The notes beneath the pieces were generated by a model. It worked only from the letters and a program-made list of their open reading frames with translations. It made no database searches and was not told the DNA's origin. The translations under genes and the position numbers were made by a program. Source: Albula goreensis (taxonomy: Eukaryota > Chordata > Actinopteri > Albuliformes > Albulidae). From it: DNA of 64,000 bases. Below, in pieces: positions 1 through 12,889 of this stretch (positions are counted from its first letter, which is position 1; each line of letters starts with the position of its first letter). The stretch spans positions 11,056,049 to 11,120,048 of the forward strand of contig CM040764.1 in NCBI GenBank assembly GCA_022829145.1, in the 5' to 3' direction.

Positions 1-970
1 TGAGAATCAACATATGGCTAAGTTTGGCCATATGCTGAAGAGCTGCTGTGTGGAAGAGCCACTTCCGATCAGACGAGCCTCCTACTGGAGTCCAGTCAGG
101 GATGGAAAAGGAGAAACGGCCGACCCGCAGAACACAGCCAGGAATTACGCGGCCCCAGCTCTGATTGTGGAGGGCTTAGCACGATGATGACTATCATTGT
201 GCGATTTTAATGACCGCGCTGTGTGACTCAATCGAATCGAGCTGAGGAGAGAACGGCAGACCTGCTCAGAGGCCATGCTCAAATTGCTTGTTTGACTTGG
301 ATGTACCCGTTTGACGGCACAAATCTCATAATGGAAAGTTTCATTACGTTTTCCTCGCCCCACACTTGACGCTTGCTTTATCGCCGCAATGCAGACTACA
401 GTTCATCGAGTGCAGGAGAAGCATCCACACTGCGGGCGTTCCCAGATCCTGGGTCTCACGGTCTTCCCAGCTGTGGATCATGGATTCCAAGCCTTTGGTA
501 GGGAAAAAAATTGGTTTTCAGAAATGTGTTGCTTCCTAATGAAACTGCAGATGCCGTTTTACTTGCCTCTGGGGTATTCCTGTCCACAGGCTATCTCTCA
601 TGTTTCTGATCTGGGATGCTACCCCTCCTCACTGCATGATTACTCTCTATAAAAAGAAGCAGCTCTTGAGGAACATAGCCCCATACACATGAACATGTGT
701 TATATAAGAAGTCACATTTAAATTAGTCATCACTGCATATATAAATTATGCCCACATAAATTATCACACCAGTGACCATAGTGCATAATAAACATGCAAT
801 TACAGCCATTGCCTGTAAACTAGGAGCAGTATATCTTGGACAAGCTCCACAATTCAAGCCGCACACTCAAATGATATCACTGGTAGGACTTGACTTTAGA
901 TGCAAATATGTCTTTTTTATTTTTTTTCATATTAATCTGAAGAAGAATCCACTAATATGAAGAAAAAAGA
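1..970. other. Noncoding sequence, no gene seen
   Basis: Unique sequence, moderately GC-rich to about 480 and AT-rich afterwards. A small palindrome sits at 11-34 (arms CATATGGC and GCCATATG around an 8-nt loop). Short frames exist at 145-363 and 389-652 but they resemble no family I know and lack convincing splice or promoter context. Confidence 0.6.
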
Positions 971-976
971 AAACAA

Positions 977-1100
977 GGTAACACTTTGGGAAGTTCTTCA
1001 GTTATCATTGCCTGATAAGGCATTAATGAATACTTTACACTACTTTATATTACTAATACTTTATAATAGCTTTGTAATACTTTAATAACTACTTTGTACC
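977..1100. repeat. Possible decayed MITE end (GGTAACACTTT type)
   Basis: An AT-rich stretch opens with GGTAACACTTT at 977-987 and continues with repeated 'taatactttataat'-like words. Several fish nonautonomous DNA transposons begin with a similar word, from memory of the family. I do not see a matching inverted terminus or target-site duplication, so this may be only AT-rich unique DNA. Confidence 0.2.
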
Positions 1101-1870
1101 ACATCTTCAAGCCAGTGTTCACAATGACTTCTAGGAGTTCCAAAATAGTGACAGAGCATGTGTGAAATCACCTCAGCCCTGGAAATCCTGGTCACCTTCG
1201 CAGCCACACATTCTTTATACATTTTCAATATATTAATCCCTGCATGCTCATTGACAATATTGCATAATGGTCTATATTCTGTTTGAAACTGTTAAAATCA
1301 TGAATGGGGAAATGAACCTTCCACTAAAACCTGTCTCTTGGAGTCTAAATAATTGTCCTGGGTGCGTGGGCCTTTTGTTTGTACACATTGTTCCATCCAT
1401 TAACCTAGGTGGGATTGGGACCTTTTGGACAGCAGCCATTGGTTGAGGTAAACCTGCCTGAGTGGAGCAGAAGAGCTGCAGAATCACCCAGAGCTGGCAA
1501 GAGGCTGCGCCAGGACAGGACAGGGGTGATCAGCAGAGGACCGGAGCAGGTAACTGGCCCAGCACAGGGGGACACTGTGTGGAGAAATGTGGTGGCCTTA
1601 TCCCAATGCCACTGCATTCTATAAGGGCTGCTACCTCTCTGATGCTCCAAGCACCTGTAACCCATCCAGGGGCTGGGGGGAGTAGGGATGGGAATGATGG
1701 ATGAACACGTGTCCTTGCCCACTTCCACAGGCCAGATAAATGATCCCAAAACACCATAGCGTATCTTGTGGCAGTCGCCGGAGTCTATATTTCACCTGCC
1801 AATATCAGCATGTCACGGTTATCACCCCTGTTGAGATTGCTCCCCAACAATAACCCCCCCACCCACAACC
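1101..1870. other. GC-richer patch with overlapping chance frames
   Basis: About 1400-1760 is clearly richer in G+C than its surroundings. Frames are open on both strands (plus 1409-1624 and 1462-1704; minus 1405-1749, 114 codons), the usual effect of lower stop density in GC-rich DNA. A donor-like AG/GTAACT at about 1551 and an acceptor-like pyrimidine tract ending CCACAG near 1730 are present, but no frame joined to them resembles a protein. A lost repeat or an untranslated exon are both possible. Confidence 0.4.
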
Positions 1871-1900
1871 GTGTGTGTGTGTGGTGGGGGGGGGGGTGGG
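1871..1900. repeat. (GT)n / poly-G simple repeat
   Basis: A run of about 6 GT units passes directly into a G-rich tract with 11 consecutive G, followed to about 1980 by imperfect GT/GA words. Ordinary low-complexity sequence, prone to slippage. Confidence 0.9.
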
Positions 1901-3179
1901 ATGTGTTGGTGTGAGTGAGTATGTGTCTGCATGCAAGTGTGTGTTTTGCGTGTGCTAGCCTGCATGTGAGTGTGTGTAATGACCACACAGGAAAAGAGGA
2001 CTGGAACTAAACCGTGCCCTCAATTATGAATTATGTTGGAATTTGTCATTCATAATTTTTTTTTTTTGTAGGCTGGTTTTTGTGGTAATTGCAAGATTAC
2101 AACATATTCACAATTCATTAAGGAACATTTTTTGTAGATGATGAAAAGTGTGGTTGAATTACATGCACTCCAAATCCCCTGTGTAATCATATCAATTAGC
2201 CCCAATATGCTGCGGCTGATAAGAAGTGTGAGCTGCCTGCAAATCACCCTCTCACATGTAGTTGCACTATTTGTAATGCATATATACAGATTAACTTTCA
2301 AATTAAAAGCTTAATCATTTGAATAATAGGTTTTGGAAATATTTAATCCAATTTGGGAAGAAAGGGGTGTTCCCCCGGTGATGTAAAATGGAACCTGGTT
2401 TCACCTTTTTCTTATTGTATGTTGCTATGGAATTTAATGATCGAGACGCACGTCTTGAATATGGTATTGATGATATTACATTAACATTTAAAGGTTAGCT
2501 GGTGCTGAAGTTCAAATGGAAAAAACACCCAGGCCATTGAAATGATATATGATGAATGAATTATTTATTATTCATGAGGAATTAAGACTTAACTCCCAAG
2601 GAAGTCAAGGGTTTTATCATAATGTGTTACTGAACTGGGTCACTGATTTTCCCCTTGTGACATTAGGACTCATGAAGCAATAAATTGGACCAGAGAATCC
2701 ACTATAAAAATTGGCAGCCAGTTCGGGTTCATGGTTTCCCATGAGTGCATAACAAGTGAAAATTATGATTCTCAAAGCACAAGTGAGTATTTACTTAAAC
2801 ATCAAATTCACAAGGTTTTTTAATCATACTGAGTCATTTTCAATTTTGATACAAATTCCATTTGTATGCATATACTTCTCATCACAAATAAATAACATGA
2901 TATGATAACCATACCACATGAAATAGCAAATAAACCACACATGACAAATTATTTTTCAATGCAACAGAGCAACAAATAATCCCTAAAAAATCCCATCTTT
3001 GTAAAATGATTTCCCAGATTCCTTATGCGTAACAAGCTTGATGTGACTCACACCAGGAGGACTTTGTTTTTATAAACATATTTAGAAGCTATTCTTTTTG
3101 AATATTCATTTTTTCTGAACTCTTAATGACCTTGTTTAACATTTATTCAACAGATGCAGAAAGCCCTATGAATTAGTTA
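1901..3179. other. AT-rich noncoding sequence
   Basis: No credible gene. The sequence is unique and AT-rich with many ATTA and TTAAT cores, for example around 2560-2600 ('ttattcatgagg'), which could bind homeodomain factors. That is inference from short words only. Confidence 0.5.
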
Positions 3180-4080
3180 TAATTACTTGAGTAGATACGG
3201 ATGAGGTAGCTGCTTACCATCTCTTCTTTTCATGCCGATGAGCGCCAGCTTAACAGAAACAGGCAAAACTGCTCGCTGAAACCATTTGTCAATTCCATAC
3301 TGACCTGTTGGGCCGGCGGCTACGGTCAGCACTGTTTTGCCAGACTGCAGGATGCATCCACTCAGTGGAGCGCTGTCTTACCGCGACGAGCAGGCCTGCA
3401 GTTCCATCAGCTTCCATTTTAAGCCCATTGGTTACACTGATGTTAAGATATGAGGACCTATTGTGTTGCTTAGCTAATGTCTTTGCAGGTACTCATAGGG
3501 AGGGGGGGAGAGGTTTGGGGAGAAGAAGGAACTGACAAACAGTGACATCATCCCCCTGCTGTGCAGTTAAGACACTTAATTGGCTAGTTTCTGATGAGAG
3601 AAATTTGTTGTTTTTTGCTAACCTAGGCTCATATCAGGGAAGCCATGCCGTGTAATTAAGCTTCTCATGTGTTCGATCTCTGCTTGCACCACACTGTTTA
3701 CTCGAGCACTTCCTTTTTAGACTTTAATTGGCTTGCTGACTAATCACAAATAGCCTCGCTGCCAATGGCCAATAAAAGTGTCAGTGACAGAGGAAACGAT
3801 ATGAAAATGGTAGTTGTTCAGTACATATGGACAGGATGCAATGTTCAGCAGACCAGCCATCACGGCCAGGTTTTGCTTCCCTCTTTCTCTAAATTTTCAG
3901 ATCAATTTTGGATGCCCACCGTTGTGTGGCTGCGTGACAGACAGGGAGAAAACCTTTTGTGGGCTGGAGTAATTGTGCACCGGGCCATTAGCCTGCATGT
4001 TCGACGGGTAGATTGGCTTGTAAATTGGATGTAGATTGGAGGCAGCTGCCAAATGTCAGGTATAATACAAGTCAAGTAAT
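3180..4080. other. Conserved-looking noncoding block with possible minus-strand coding scrap
   Basis: The sequence is complex, keeps many CpGs at 3240-3400 and carries ATTA and CCAAT-type words (for example 'caatggccaataaaag' near 3762). The word TTAATTGGCT occurs twice (3577-3586 and 3724-3733). On the minus strand a frame is open for about 60 codons between about 3385 and 3190 and meets a donor-like GATG/GTAAGC at about 3205; I do not recognise the peptide. Best reading: regulatory element; alternative: weak minus-strand exon. Confidence 0.35.
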
Positions 4081-5299
4081 GGAGCCATCCAAGGAAGCAT
4101 TCATTATTGTCTCCTTTTTATGTGACTTCAAACAAATTCAATGTACTTACAACAGGAGAGAAACCAGACGGCATGCCAAACAAAGTTAAATAAAAACAAA
4201 TATTCTTTGCATTATTTTGGCAATGGGAATTGAACCTCACATCAGCTTCAGAGTAGTCCTCCAGGAAATCAATACACTGTAACAGTCAAATCCAATTTCA
4301 GTAATTCTGTGAAATCCACACCACAAACATATCCAAATGACAACATTTTCACACTACTCTCTGCTTAAGTTTTTTTTTTTAGGAATTGTTTTTAGATTCC
4401 CTTGAGTGCAGTTGATCTGTCTGTCAGTGGTGTACATTGAATTATGTGTTCAAAATTGTTTATTGTATTTTTTTCTTCATGTTGTGTAATTTAACTCTTA
4501 ATTGTTGTTCACTTAACATGTTTATCTAAGGTGACTTCAGAGCAGCAGATGCTAATGACAATTAGCAATCGCCCCTGGCATGCTTCGCCACACACACTCC
4601 TCATAAGCTTCCTTTAATTATGTAAGGAGCTGGAAATCAACCCCTCACTGTTCCCTTTGCTGCTGCCTGGAGTGCCTTCTCGTTCTCCACAGCTAGACGC
4701 CCGCCTGTGATCAGTGCGTTAAGCACAGTAATTTGTGCCCAAATGCAGCTCCCATCAAAGCCTCACAGCAAGCCCCGATGGTCCAGAACTTTCCGAACTT
4801 CCTTTCCCTGTGCCCATAGCAACAGGTAATCTCCACGCTCCATGGCTGCTCCTCCAAAAATTCTGAGGATATGTTTGGGGAGAAATTCACATGCAAATAA
4901 ATTTTTCTGTGCGCACTGTGTGAATACCGCTGAAAACAAACATGTTGAGTGCTTGTGCCTTCTCGTCTGTTTAGCCCCCCTTGGAATAATGAGAAGATAG
5001 CAGAATCTCTAAAAGTGACCCACTTGCATACCTAACACAGTTGCAATGTGCTTTAAATGTAGTCCTAGACTACACTACAGCCTGTATGGCTAAACTAAAA
5101 GTGATTTGCTGAAGTGCTGTACTGTGTATGCGTACAAATTAATATAAAATGTTCTGAATAAGTCATCACAGTAAAATTCAGATAGAGACAGGTGGAAGAC
5201 ACAAATCTGAATGCAATACAATCAAATCATTCACAGAAGACAGTACTACTCATGAGCTATGGGTTTAGCTACAGTTCTGCCAGTTACTAGCCAGCCAGC
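4081..5299. other. Noncoding, with conserved-looking part at 4540-4900
   Basis: 4081-4530 is AT-rich and featureless. 4540-4900 is more complex, with 'gctaatgacaattagc', whose ends GCTAAT and ATTAGC are inverted copies, and 'cccatagcaacagg', an X-box-like half site. 4901-5299 holds nothing I recognise. Confidence 0.4.
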
Positions 5300-6125
5300 C
5301 TTAGCATGTGACTGTAACACATTTAGGCAAACGTGATACCACAGGAGCAGCAGGGAGCATCGTTGGTGCGTCTGGCGATCACACTTGATCTCACTGCAAC
5401 AGCGTGCACCGTGGTCCTGGTCGGGTCCGGAGTGAGCCAGTCTGGAATGTGGGACAGGGTCCCATGGTTTGTCCCAGGACTGGTCCTACCTTTACTGTAA
5501 CAGAGGACAGAGGGCTCTGCTCTGTATGATATTTCCTGTGTTAGCACCTCAGTGCCTGAAACAGTGCCTGGCAGGACCCAGGCCTGCAAATGCACATGTC
5601 AAATCCACATTGTGGAATGCAGAACAATGTGAATTGAAATAATTGCCTGTGTTTAGCTTGATGAGCTGAGTCCTCGGCAGGTGCTGAAGGTGGTCAGTGA
5701 CCCCGCTGTCTCTGTTCGGGTGCCTCAGTGGGTGTTTAAAGGGTTCAGATGACTGCCACAGGTGGATTGTTGGGCATGCAGCGACCCAGTGATGAAGGGA
5801 AAACACTAATTAAAAGCTGGTAATGAGTCACCAAGCTGTGACTTTCAGCACTTCACCCTACACATTACTCCCTCCTCCGCAGAAAATGGAGAGAGGCGAA
5901 GAATCAGCAGCCAGCCAACCTGCAGACACGAGAAGGGGAGAACACACACAGGCGCTGTGAATAAGGCCTCCTGTCATTATCACTGTGTCATCACAGGCGA
6001 CTGGCATTCTGTCCACAGTTAAACAGCGCATTGGTATTTGGAGTCAGCCTTCTATTGTTCTGGGCATGAACACAGGAGCAGCTCTTGAGGACATGGGGGA
6101 GACAAGAAAACTCACCAAACATGCC
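5300..6125. other. Noncoding sequence
   Basis: 5340-5600 is GC-richer and has overlapping minus-strand frames (5323-5595 and 5549-5806) that match nothing I know. 5820-6010 resembles unique regulatory DNA. No gene called. Confidence 0.45.
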
Positions 6126-6175
6126 ATTATTATTATTATTATTATTATTACTGCTGTTATTATTATTGTTATTAT
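6126..6175. repeat. (ATT)n microsatellite, interrupted
   Basis: A run of ATT units from 6126 to 6150, an interruption 'ctgctg', then imperfect ATT/GTT units to about 6175. It produces the isoleucine-rich tail of the plus-strand frame at 5985-6185, which is therefore not a gene. Confidence 0.95.
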
Positions 6176-8933
6176 AGTGTTGTGAGGAGGAGCTGAGAGC
6201 GCACCCTCCTGATTCTCTGTCACTGTGTGAGCCTCCTGCTGTCTCTCAAACCCTACAAGGCCTTCAGAATCAGGGACTGTGGCAGTCTCCTCAACAGGAA
6301 TAAATGGCGGAGGATGACTGGTAATCCGCCCAGCTATTCATGCTTGCCTTCATCAGTATAATAATAATGTGCGTAATAACAATATTTCTCCCTTTGTCTG
6401 ACCTGACAAGCGTTTGTTTTAAAGCATGCAGTCCGATGAATAAAGAACCTGAATGTATCCCATTTCAACAAGCATTGTGACCAAAAATCCTCAAACAAAT
6501 GTTGTAGCCAACAGGGAAGAGTGAGACGCAACTGCACATAAACCGAAATGAACACATGGATAAATAAATAAATTATCAGACAGATAAATAAATAAATCCT
6601 CTATGGCACACAGGAGTCGTACCGGGAAGCTCAGGTCCGTGAGCTGTTGCTAGGAAACACAGCGGAGCTGTCTCTCTTCAAGTCTGAAAGCAAAGAGAGA
6701 GAGAGACAGGAGGACAGGGAGAAAAGAGCAGATACGTGTAGAAGTTTCCCTCTCTCACAGAGCTGTTTACTTAAATGAAAAATGGAAGAAACGGAGCAGA
6801 AAGGGACCTTTTTGTCATAATATCTCTGCAAAAAAAACAAAAGAATAAACGTGGAGAGGAATGAATACAAAGGGCATTGCTGCTTGAGTTTCAGTAGTGA
6901 CTCTCTTAAATTCCAGTTAACCAAACATAAGTATGTAAAACATATTGGCACTTTGCTGTGGATGCCTATAGCCAGAAAAAGAGAACATGACAGAAATGAG
7001 TTCCTGTCACTGTTTTACTGGTTCATTGGGGTACAGTGGGAGGCACGGTGGGTGGGGTAAAACTAGCTTCCTAGCCTTTATTAATTTTGGAGATTGGGTG
7101 CATATGGAGAAAGTGAATATTTCCCAGGCTGCACCAGTACAGCTCTTGCCATACCCCCTTGCAGACTCTGCTGTGTGTCACCAGATACTGGAGCACCCAT
7201 TTAAAACCGTCATTTCCACTTTTACTACACGGGACAAACTGTCTGTTTGCATCCTATAATCCTGAAACTATCGTATATGAGTCGCGCTGATCCAGAGCTG
7301 ACTGTGGGTGGTTGGTGTTGGAGGAGGAGTATGGATTTTGTGAAAGAAAATCCTTATTGCAGTAAGGTAATCCATAGCGCAAGTTGCCAGGATTCATCAT
7401 ACATTTTGGAGACGCATCCTTGTCATGCAAATTATCCAGCAAAATTCATGATCATGAAATTCTTAAAAACTCATATCCTCTGAGTACACTCTTCAGAAGG
7501 GAAAAAAAGAACTGAATTGAAAAAAATATGTATAAACGTTTCCTTCCAATTATGCAGCATTGTATAAGGGCAGCCAGTGTTTTCTATGGGTGTGCATTGT
7601 ACTTAGTTGATTGATCGCCACCTCTACCTACTATTTATCACACCTTTTCAGATTATGTAAAAACATTTCAGTCAGCATGACAGTGTCTTGCATTTCTCTG
7701 GCTTTCTATGTACTTCCATCTCCTATGGGAATTTAAAAAATCCTTCCACTATAACCCAGCTTACTGTCAAACTCTTACAAAAAGAATTTACCTCTATTGG
7801 TTCAAACCAGATTTGGTACATTTTTCAGGACTGGTTACATGAATATCCTCACTGAGAAAACCGTTGCAGCTATGAGATGTCCTTGAGACGCTTCACTCAA
7901 AACCAAGCAGGCTGTCATCAAACTCTGCACACCTGACAGACTTCTCCATGACCTCCAGTTGTCAGCAAATTCCTTCCTTCATTCAGGTCTGTTCAGGATA
8001 CTTGCAGAGAAAAAAAAATAAGACAACCTTGTGGCAGAGTGGGCCTTCATCCTTCCAGGCAGTGTTGGAGCAGCAAGGTCCCTGGCCATCAGTAGGTGCA
8101 GATGGAAACCACGCCTTCCAGGGCCCCATCTTGGCTCCCTGGGCTCAGAATTACCCTGCACTCCAAGCACTAACTAGGATTCATTGGACACTTCAGTCAG
8201 ATCTTGATTACTGGTGCACTTTGTGGCTGTTGCCGTAGCACTTTTGTGGACCGATAGCACCTTTAGCTGTGGCATTTTTGTGCCAATGACAATCCTTTTA
8301 TTGTCATATTGTCTTATGTGATGACACTTTTTATTTTAACTGTGATTCTGAACAGTTCAGAATCCAGGCTTACCTATATTAGGTCTTGAGCAGAGATAGC
8401 ACATTTTTTGATGACTAATTATGTTTCTTTAACAAGGAGCATCCATCAGTGTGTATCAGTCAATATCCATAAATTCTTTTGGACACATTTCTTGAAAAGC
8501 TATGAATTATGTCGACAGGTATATTAAAAGTGAAGTGCGTGGGAAATCAGTGGGTTTCACTACACAGAATGACCCTTAACTGCTTAGAATCATTTCTAAA
8601 AACAGCATTTAATTCCAGTTTTCTTTGTAAAATACCCCTTGCTGTCGTTCTATCATAAAAAGAAAAAGCCACTGCCATATTTCACAAGATTAAAATCAAA
8701 TCAAAATCAATGGCAAGGGCTGTAAGCTTGAAACACTGTGATTAGAGACTTACTTATAATGTCCTTTCGACAAGTTTATTCATAAAATAATTTTAGCCCA
8801 GAAGAATCAATAAGACTTTCAATCGAAGCACTGTGGAGTTTTATCCTTGACTTGTCTAAGTAACACAGAAGTTAAACAATGATACTTTCCCCCCCATACA
8901 ACATAGTGGTACAATTTTGAACCAACCACTGGC

Positions 8934-8935
<2 letters not shown>
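6176..8935. other. Noncoding sequence with minor simple repeats
   Basis: No gene seen. Small simple repeats occur at 6560-6598 (GATAAATAAATAAAT words) and 6694-6708 (AG)n. An X-box-like GTTGCTAGGAAAC lies at 6646-6658. The plus-strand frame at 7948-8238 has no recognisable domain. 8040-8290 is a little GC-richer and may be an old unclassified repeat. Confidence 0.5.

Positions 8936-8936
<1 letters not shown>

Positions 8937-8989
<53 letters not shown>
8937..8989. repeat. (AC)n microsatellite
   Basis: An uninterrupted run of about 26 AC units. The cysteine/valine-rich minus-strand frame at 8856-9167 is the translation of this repeat. Confidence 0.97.
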
Positions 8990-8990
<1 letters not shown>

Positions 8991-9829
8991 AATAGTCTGA
9001 TTTTGGTGTAAGAAGGAATTTAGAGGAGAGTTCTGTTCAGTCTGAGACTCATAATGGAGACAAATATTGTTATTACTTGCAAAAGGAATAAACCATGGAG
9101 TACTGTGGAGCTGTGTGAAGCTAAAACAGAGTGGCCTAATGCTGTCCCTGAGAGCGTTATTACACAATATACATGCTCATTAATTATTCCTTTATTATCT
9201 TTATTTCTTTCATGTATTATACAGACTGGCTATACAGTGTGTGCCATTTGTAAGGCCAGTAAAGGACTGAGCTAAAACGGAATTGAGACATTCCAAAATG
9301 ACTTTCATCACAAAATGCAGTTCAGAGACCTCTGTTTATCAAAATCACACTTATCGTGGATTATCAACATAATCCTCCTGACATTACCTCAGTGCTCCAC
9401 GCGGCTACGACATTTTCTGGGACAAAGCTGGGATTAGTTTCACAGAATGGAGATTTCTTGTGCCTTCTTACAAGTACCAGTGATTGACAGGAATTGACAG
9501 TATCACACCATTTTGTTTTGGTGCTGTGGAGGCAGGAGTTTTATTGACCTATGTGTGTTTGGAATTTTTGTGTGAGAAATTCAGACTGTAAAATGAGATA
9601 ATAATGCATCATGCCATGTTCTGTTCTTTCTGAATGCTCTATAAAAAGAATACCATAAAAAGCACCCACCTGTCCCTTATGCTGGTACTTAAAATATTTG
9701 GTTTGTTCTTCTATCTAAACTGGGACAGGCACATGTTTCTCATTGTCTTTTTTTAATACACCACAACCGGTAATCTTACTCTAGTACTTTAAAATTATTT
9801 AATGTTCTACTGCATTCTATTGGGCATTG
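8990..9829. other. Noncoding sequence
   Basis: AT-rich unique DNA with no recognisable gene or repeat family. A tandem-like 'gattgacaggaattgacag' occurs near 9481. Confidence 0.55.
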
Positions 9830-10080
9830 GGAGAGGTGGAGGGAGGGGCAAACCCCTTGGCTCCTCCCATGACATTGCTGTCAGTTCCAGTTCTCTCCCT
9901 CAGCTTGGAGAGACTGCAGCGCCCTCACTAGCAGGCAGGCTCACCTGAGGATGGTTGCTAATCAAACAAGGTGCCAGCACTTGGCTTCAATTAGGACACC
10001 TTTTTAAGCAGAACCTTGAGGGCTGAGAAGTTACTGGTTTGGGTTTATGTTGTAAGAAACAACCTTTTGGAAAACAGTCA
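9830..10080 (+). repeat. Possible old solo LTR or unclassified repeat
   Basis: A GC-richer 250-bp island ends in 'gacacctttttaagcag' (about 9998-10013) and a 'gggctgagaag' segment. The layout resembles the promoter half of fish Gypsy LTRs such as the better one at 55108, which carries 'ggttataagcagg'. I see no terminal TG...CA pair or target duplication. It could equally be a unique regulatory element. Confidence 0.22.
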
Positions 10081-11357
10081 CGATGGCCACATTTGTGCTG
10101 GGAGATGTAAGTTAGCTATCTACCTAGCACCTTACCAACTGTTGCTATAAATTAAATCAGAAATTTGACTAGTTTATTTTCACAATCAAGCAAATGATTC
10201 AATTAGTTATATCTTATTAGTTTATAGTTCACTGCATTTTACTCAACCCCCTCAACACCAAGCAATGTCTCCGTGATCCCAACTATGTGGTAACTTCAGT
10301 TAATCATAACATTATCAAGCTCCATAATGTCTTTTTCATAATGTCTGCTTCAAACATTTCAACAGAGGAATATCAGTGTTTTGCATACATTGGTCATTTT
10401 CCATTGTGGTCTTAGAAAGAAAAAAAAAAACTCAAGTCATGAAGCACAGTTACATCATAGCGTGGTGGGGTGGTGGTCTACTCTTGTCTACGAGACATCC
10501 AAAATATACCTCAAGAGCAGTTTTATTATCTGTGTTTCAGTATAGTCCATACATGTAATCCACCAGTGGTCTGGTGGTTGTTGATCCAAGAAGAAGTTTA
10601 TGATGACTAATAAGCATTAGCCATCCCTTGCGTGCACAAAGTCCTCTTTAAAATGCAGATTGATTCAGTCTTTACTGAGCGCTGTGCTTTCATTTTTCCT
10701 AAAGTTTGAAACTAGGTTATGCTAAGAGTGAAAAGCAAAGAATCAGGCATACAACGTTAGTACATGAACGTACTAAGAACAGCGTATGCCTGGAACACCT
10801 CAGAGCAGTTGCGTGTGAAGACGATGCCTTCAGGTTTAGGTGACAAACAGCGATACGGACCAAACTGTTTTACAGCAAGTACCCATGATGCAACCGTGAT
10901 GCAACAGGAAAAAGATTGGAAAGAAGTTGTGGTTTTGAGGGCACAGTAAAAAACAGCACACTTTAAATTAGAGAAAAGGAATCAGAAGCTTCTTTGTTGA
11001 CTTTACTTCTGAGCTGAACACACAGACACGCTGTTGTACAAGGCTGGTTCTCTCCTTCCATCTTACATTCTGTATGTAAAATATTGTTTTAGTTTTTAAA
11101 TCACTTTTCAAATGTGATATATTTTTTATTATTAGTCTGGAGGTCATGCTTTTTTCCTGCTTTGACTATGCAAAGATGTTTTGATTGATGGTGATATTTG
11201 CCGAATTTGAAATGTAAGCTAACAGTGCCATGGATCAATGCAATTAAAAATACATGAAAAATCAATCGTTACTTAACGAAAAGGAGAGAAACCCGATAAC
11301 ACCTGTTCTTCGGGTTCTCGGTCATGCGCTAATTCATATTGATCCCTGTTTTCAAAG
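10081..11357. other. Noncoding sequence
   Basis: AT-rich with a poly-A tract near 10421. Frames at 10376-10558 and 10764-10949 are short and resemble nothing known. From about 11260 the sequence is more complex and leads into the candidate exon at 11358. Confidence 0.5.
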
Positions 11358-11444
11358 GCAGCCGCCTGTACCTGATAGTATTTGACAACGGGAGGCAGCG
11401 ATCACGCACTCAGAGGTATCTTCATTCAATAGGGACCTGCCAAG
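11358..11444 (+). other. Weak candidate exon
   Basis: An acceptor-like tract 'ccctgttttcaaag' ends at 11357 and a strong donor CAAG/GTGAGT stands at 11444/11445. The 87 bases between form 29 codons and are open in one frame, reading through the start of a longer plus-strand frame (11339-11653). The peptide (with LYLIVFDNG near its start) matches no family I recognise. The acceptor is mediocre, and an open 87-bp stretch is expected by chance, so a regulatory element with a chance donor is at least as likely. Confidence 0.15.
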
Positions 11445-12889
11445 GTGAGTCTTTATTAAAAATATATGCTCTGCACTTGATTCCCATGACTGAAATGAAC
11501 TCATATTGCTTGCACAGACACTGGAAAACATGCTGCTATCATGCAATATATAAAGCATATTCCCCTTATAGACATATTACTTGTACTACATTACAAACAA
11601 ACATATTCCTCCTCTCTGACAGATATGGACATACCAATAATATTACATTATAGGCAGTATTATCAAATATTATTGTTATCGATTTAGTCACCAATTTATT
11701 TGTCATTGATTTAGTTGCCACATATGTAAGCTATGACTGCATTCATCTTTAATTTCTATGCATCATTCAACTCTCAGCGTCTTTGCTCGAGCAAACACCC
11801 TGCAGTATTTATGGAAAATTGGAACATTCAAATGGCGTTCATTTCCGTCAACGTGTGAATGCACAACACTTTAATTTCATTAAATTCACTTGGTAAAATA
11901 TGGAAATAGTTTCAGAAAAAAAAGGAATTCACCTAATCCCACAAAAAGCAATTTCATTTGCTTGAGCAGTTTAATGGATGGCCAAATTATATTTTGATGG
12001 AACCATTGTCTAATGTCTGACAATTGTATCAAACAGGCATTCTGCTTTGACAATGCATGTGTTTTCAGAACACATTTAATAATCGTTTCCAATGTCCTCA
12101 AAAGTTCCAGAAAAACTGGAATCCATGCATGAAAACATACATTACTAAAGCCTGAGAAAGTCTCCTCAGTGCATTTGGAACCACAAACAGGGAGTGATGC
12201 TTGGAAGTGCAATCAAATGCAATGGATATATTAGGAGCTCTCCATCCAAAATTATGTGTTTCATATATTTCTTTGAAAGTTAAGCAATTTATTTGAAAAT
12301 TGTGATGTCATATCTGCGATCAAGTGCAACTGTTCCATTTAAAGAATACATACATACAAATGGCTGACTAGTTACTACTTCAGGCATAAAATTCATTTAA
12401 TTTTTCCATAGATTTTTGTGTGAGACTGTAAGACCTTTTAATTTGAACTTGTGTGGTCTCATTGAAAGATTTCACATTTGACTGAAGCTTGGAGCTTGGT
12501 TGTGTTCCCGAGCATACCTCATAAGACTCTCATTAAATTTGATAAGGGCTGACTGTAGTCAGGGGAATTTTTCATGGAATAAATAAATACAAACTAAAAT
12601 GGCAATGGTGGGTCTCTCAACTCTTTGAAAGAAAACAAATGGTCCTAATTGCCACAATATTGGAGTATTCCTTTAGAAATAACTATGAATAGATATTCAC
12701 AGCACTTCAAACCAAAATGTATTCCTCTCCACATGAACACCAACCCTAAGTCATATTCGCAAAGAAGGCATTCTTCGTTAATGATAATTATTAAGTTTGT
12801 TTGTTTTACTTTTCCTAATATTAGCCTTGTGTGTAAATGTTGCTTTGTTTACACACTGGTATTAATCATCAATAGCCTCATGAATTTCT
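11445..12889. other. AT-rich noncoding sequence
   Basis: No gene, RNA or repeat family recognised. Minus-strand frame 11886-12212 and plus-strand frame 12649-12969 are AT-rich chance frames without domains. Confidence 0.55.

Noticed and set aside
1405..1749. 114-codon minus-strand frame in a GC-rich patch
   Set aside because: Other frames are open on both strands in the same patch, and the peptide is Pro/Ser-rich without a motif.
3200..3215. Word 'tgaggtagc' similar to the let-7 seed
   Set aside because: Only eight bases agree and the rest differs; no let-7 precursor fold is apparent.
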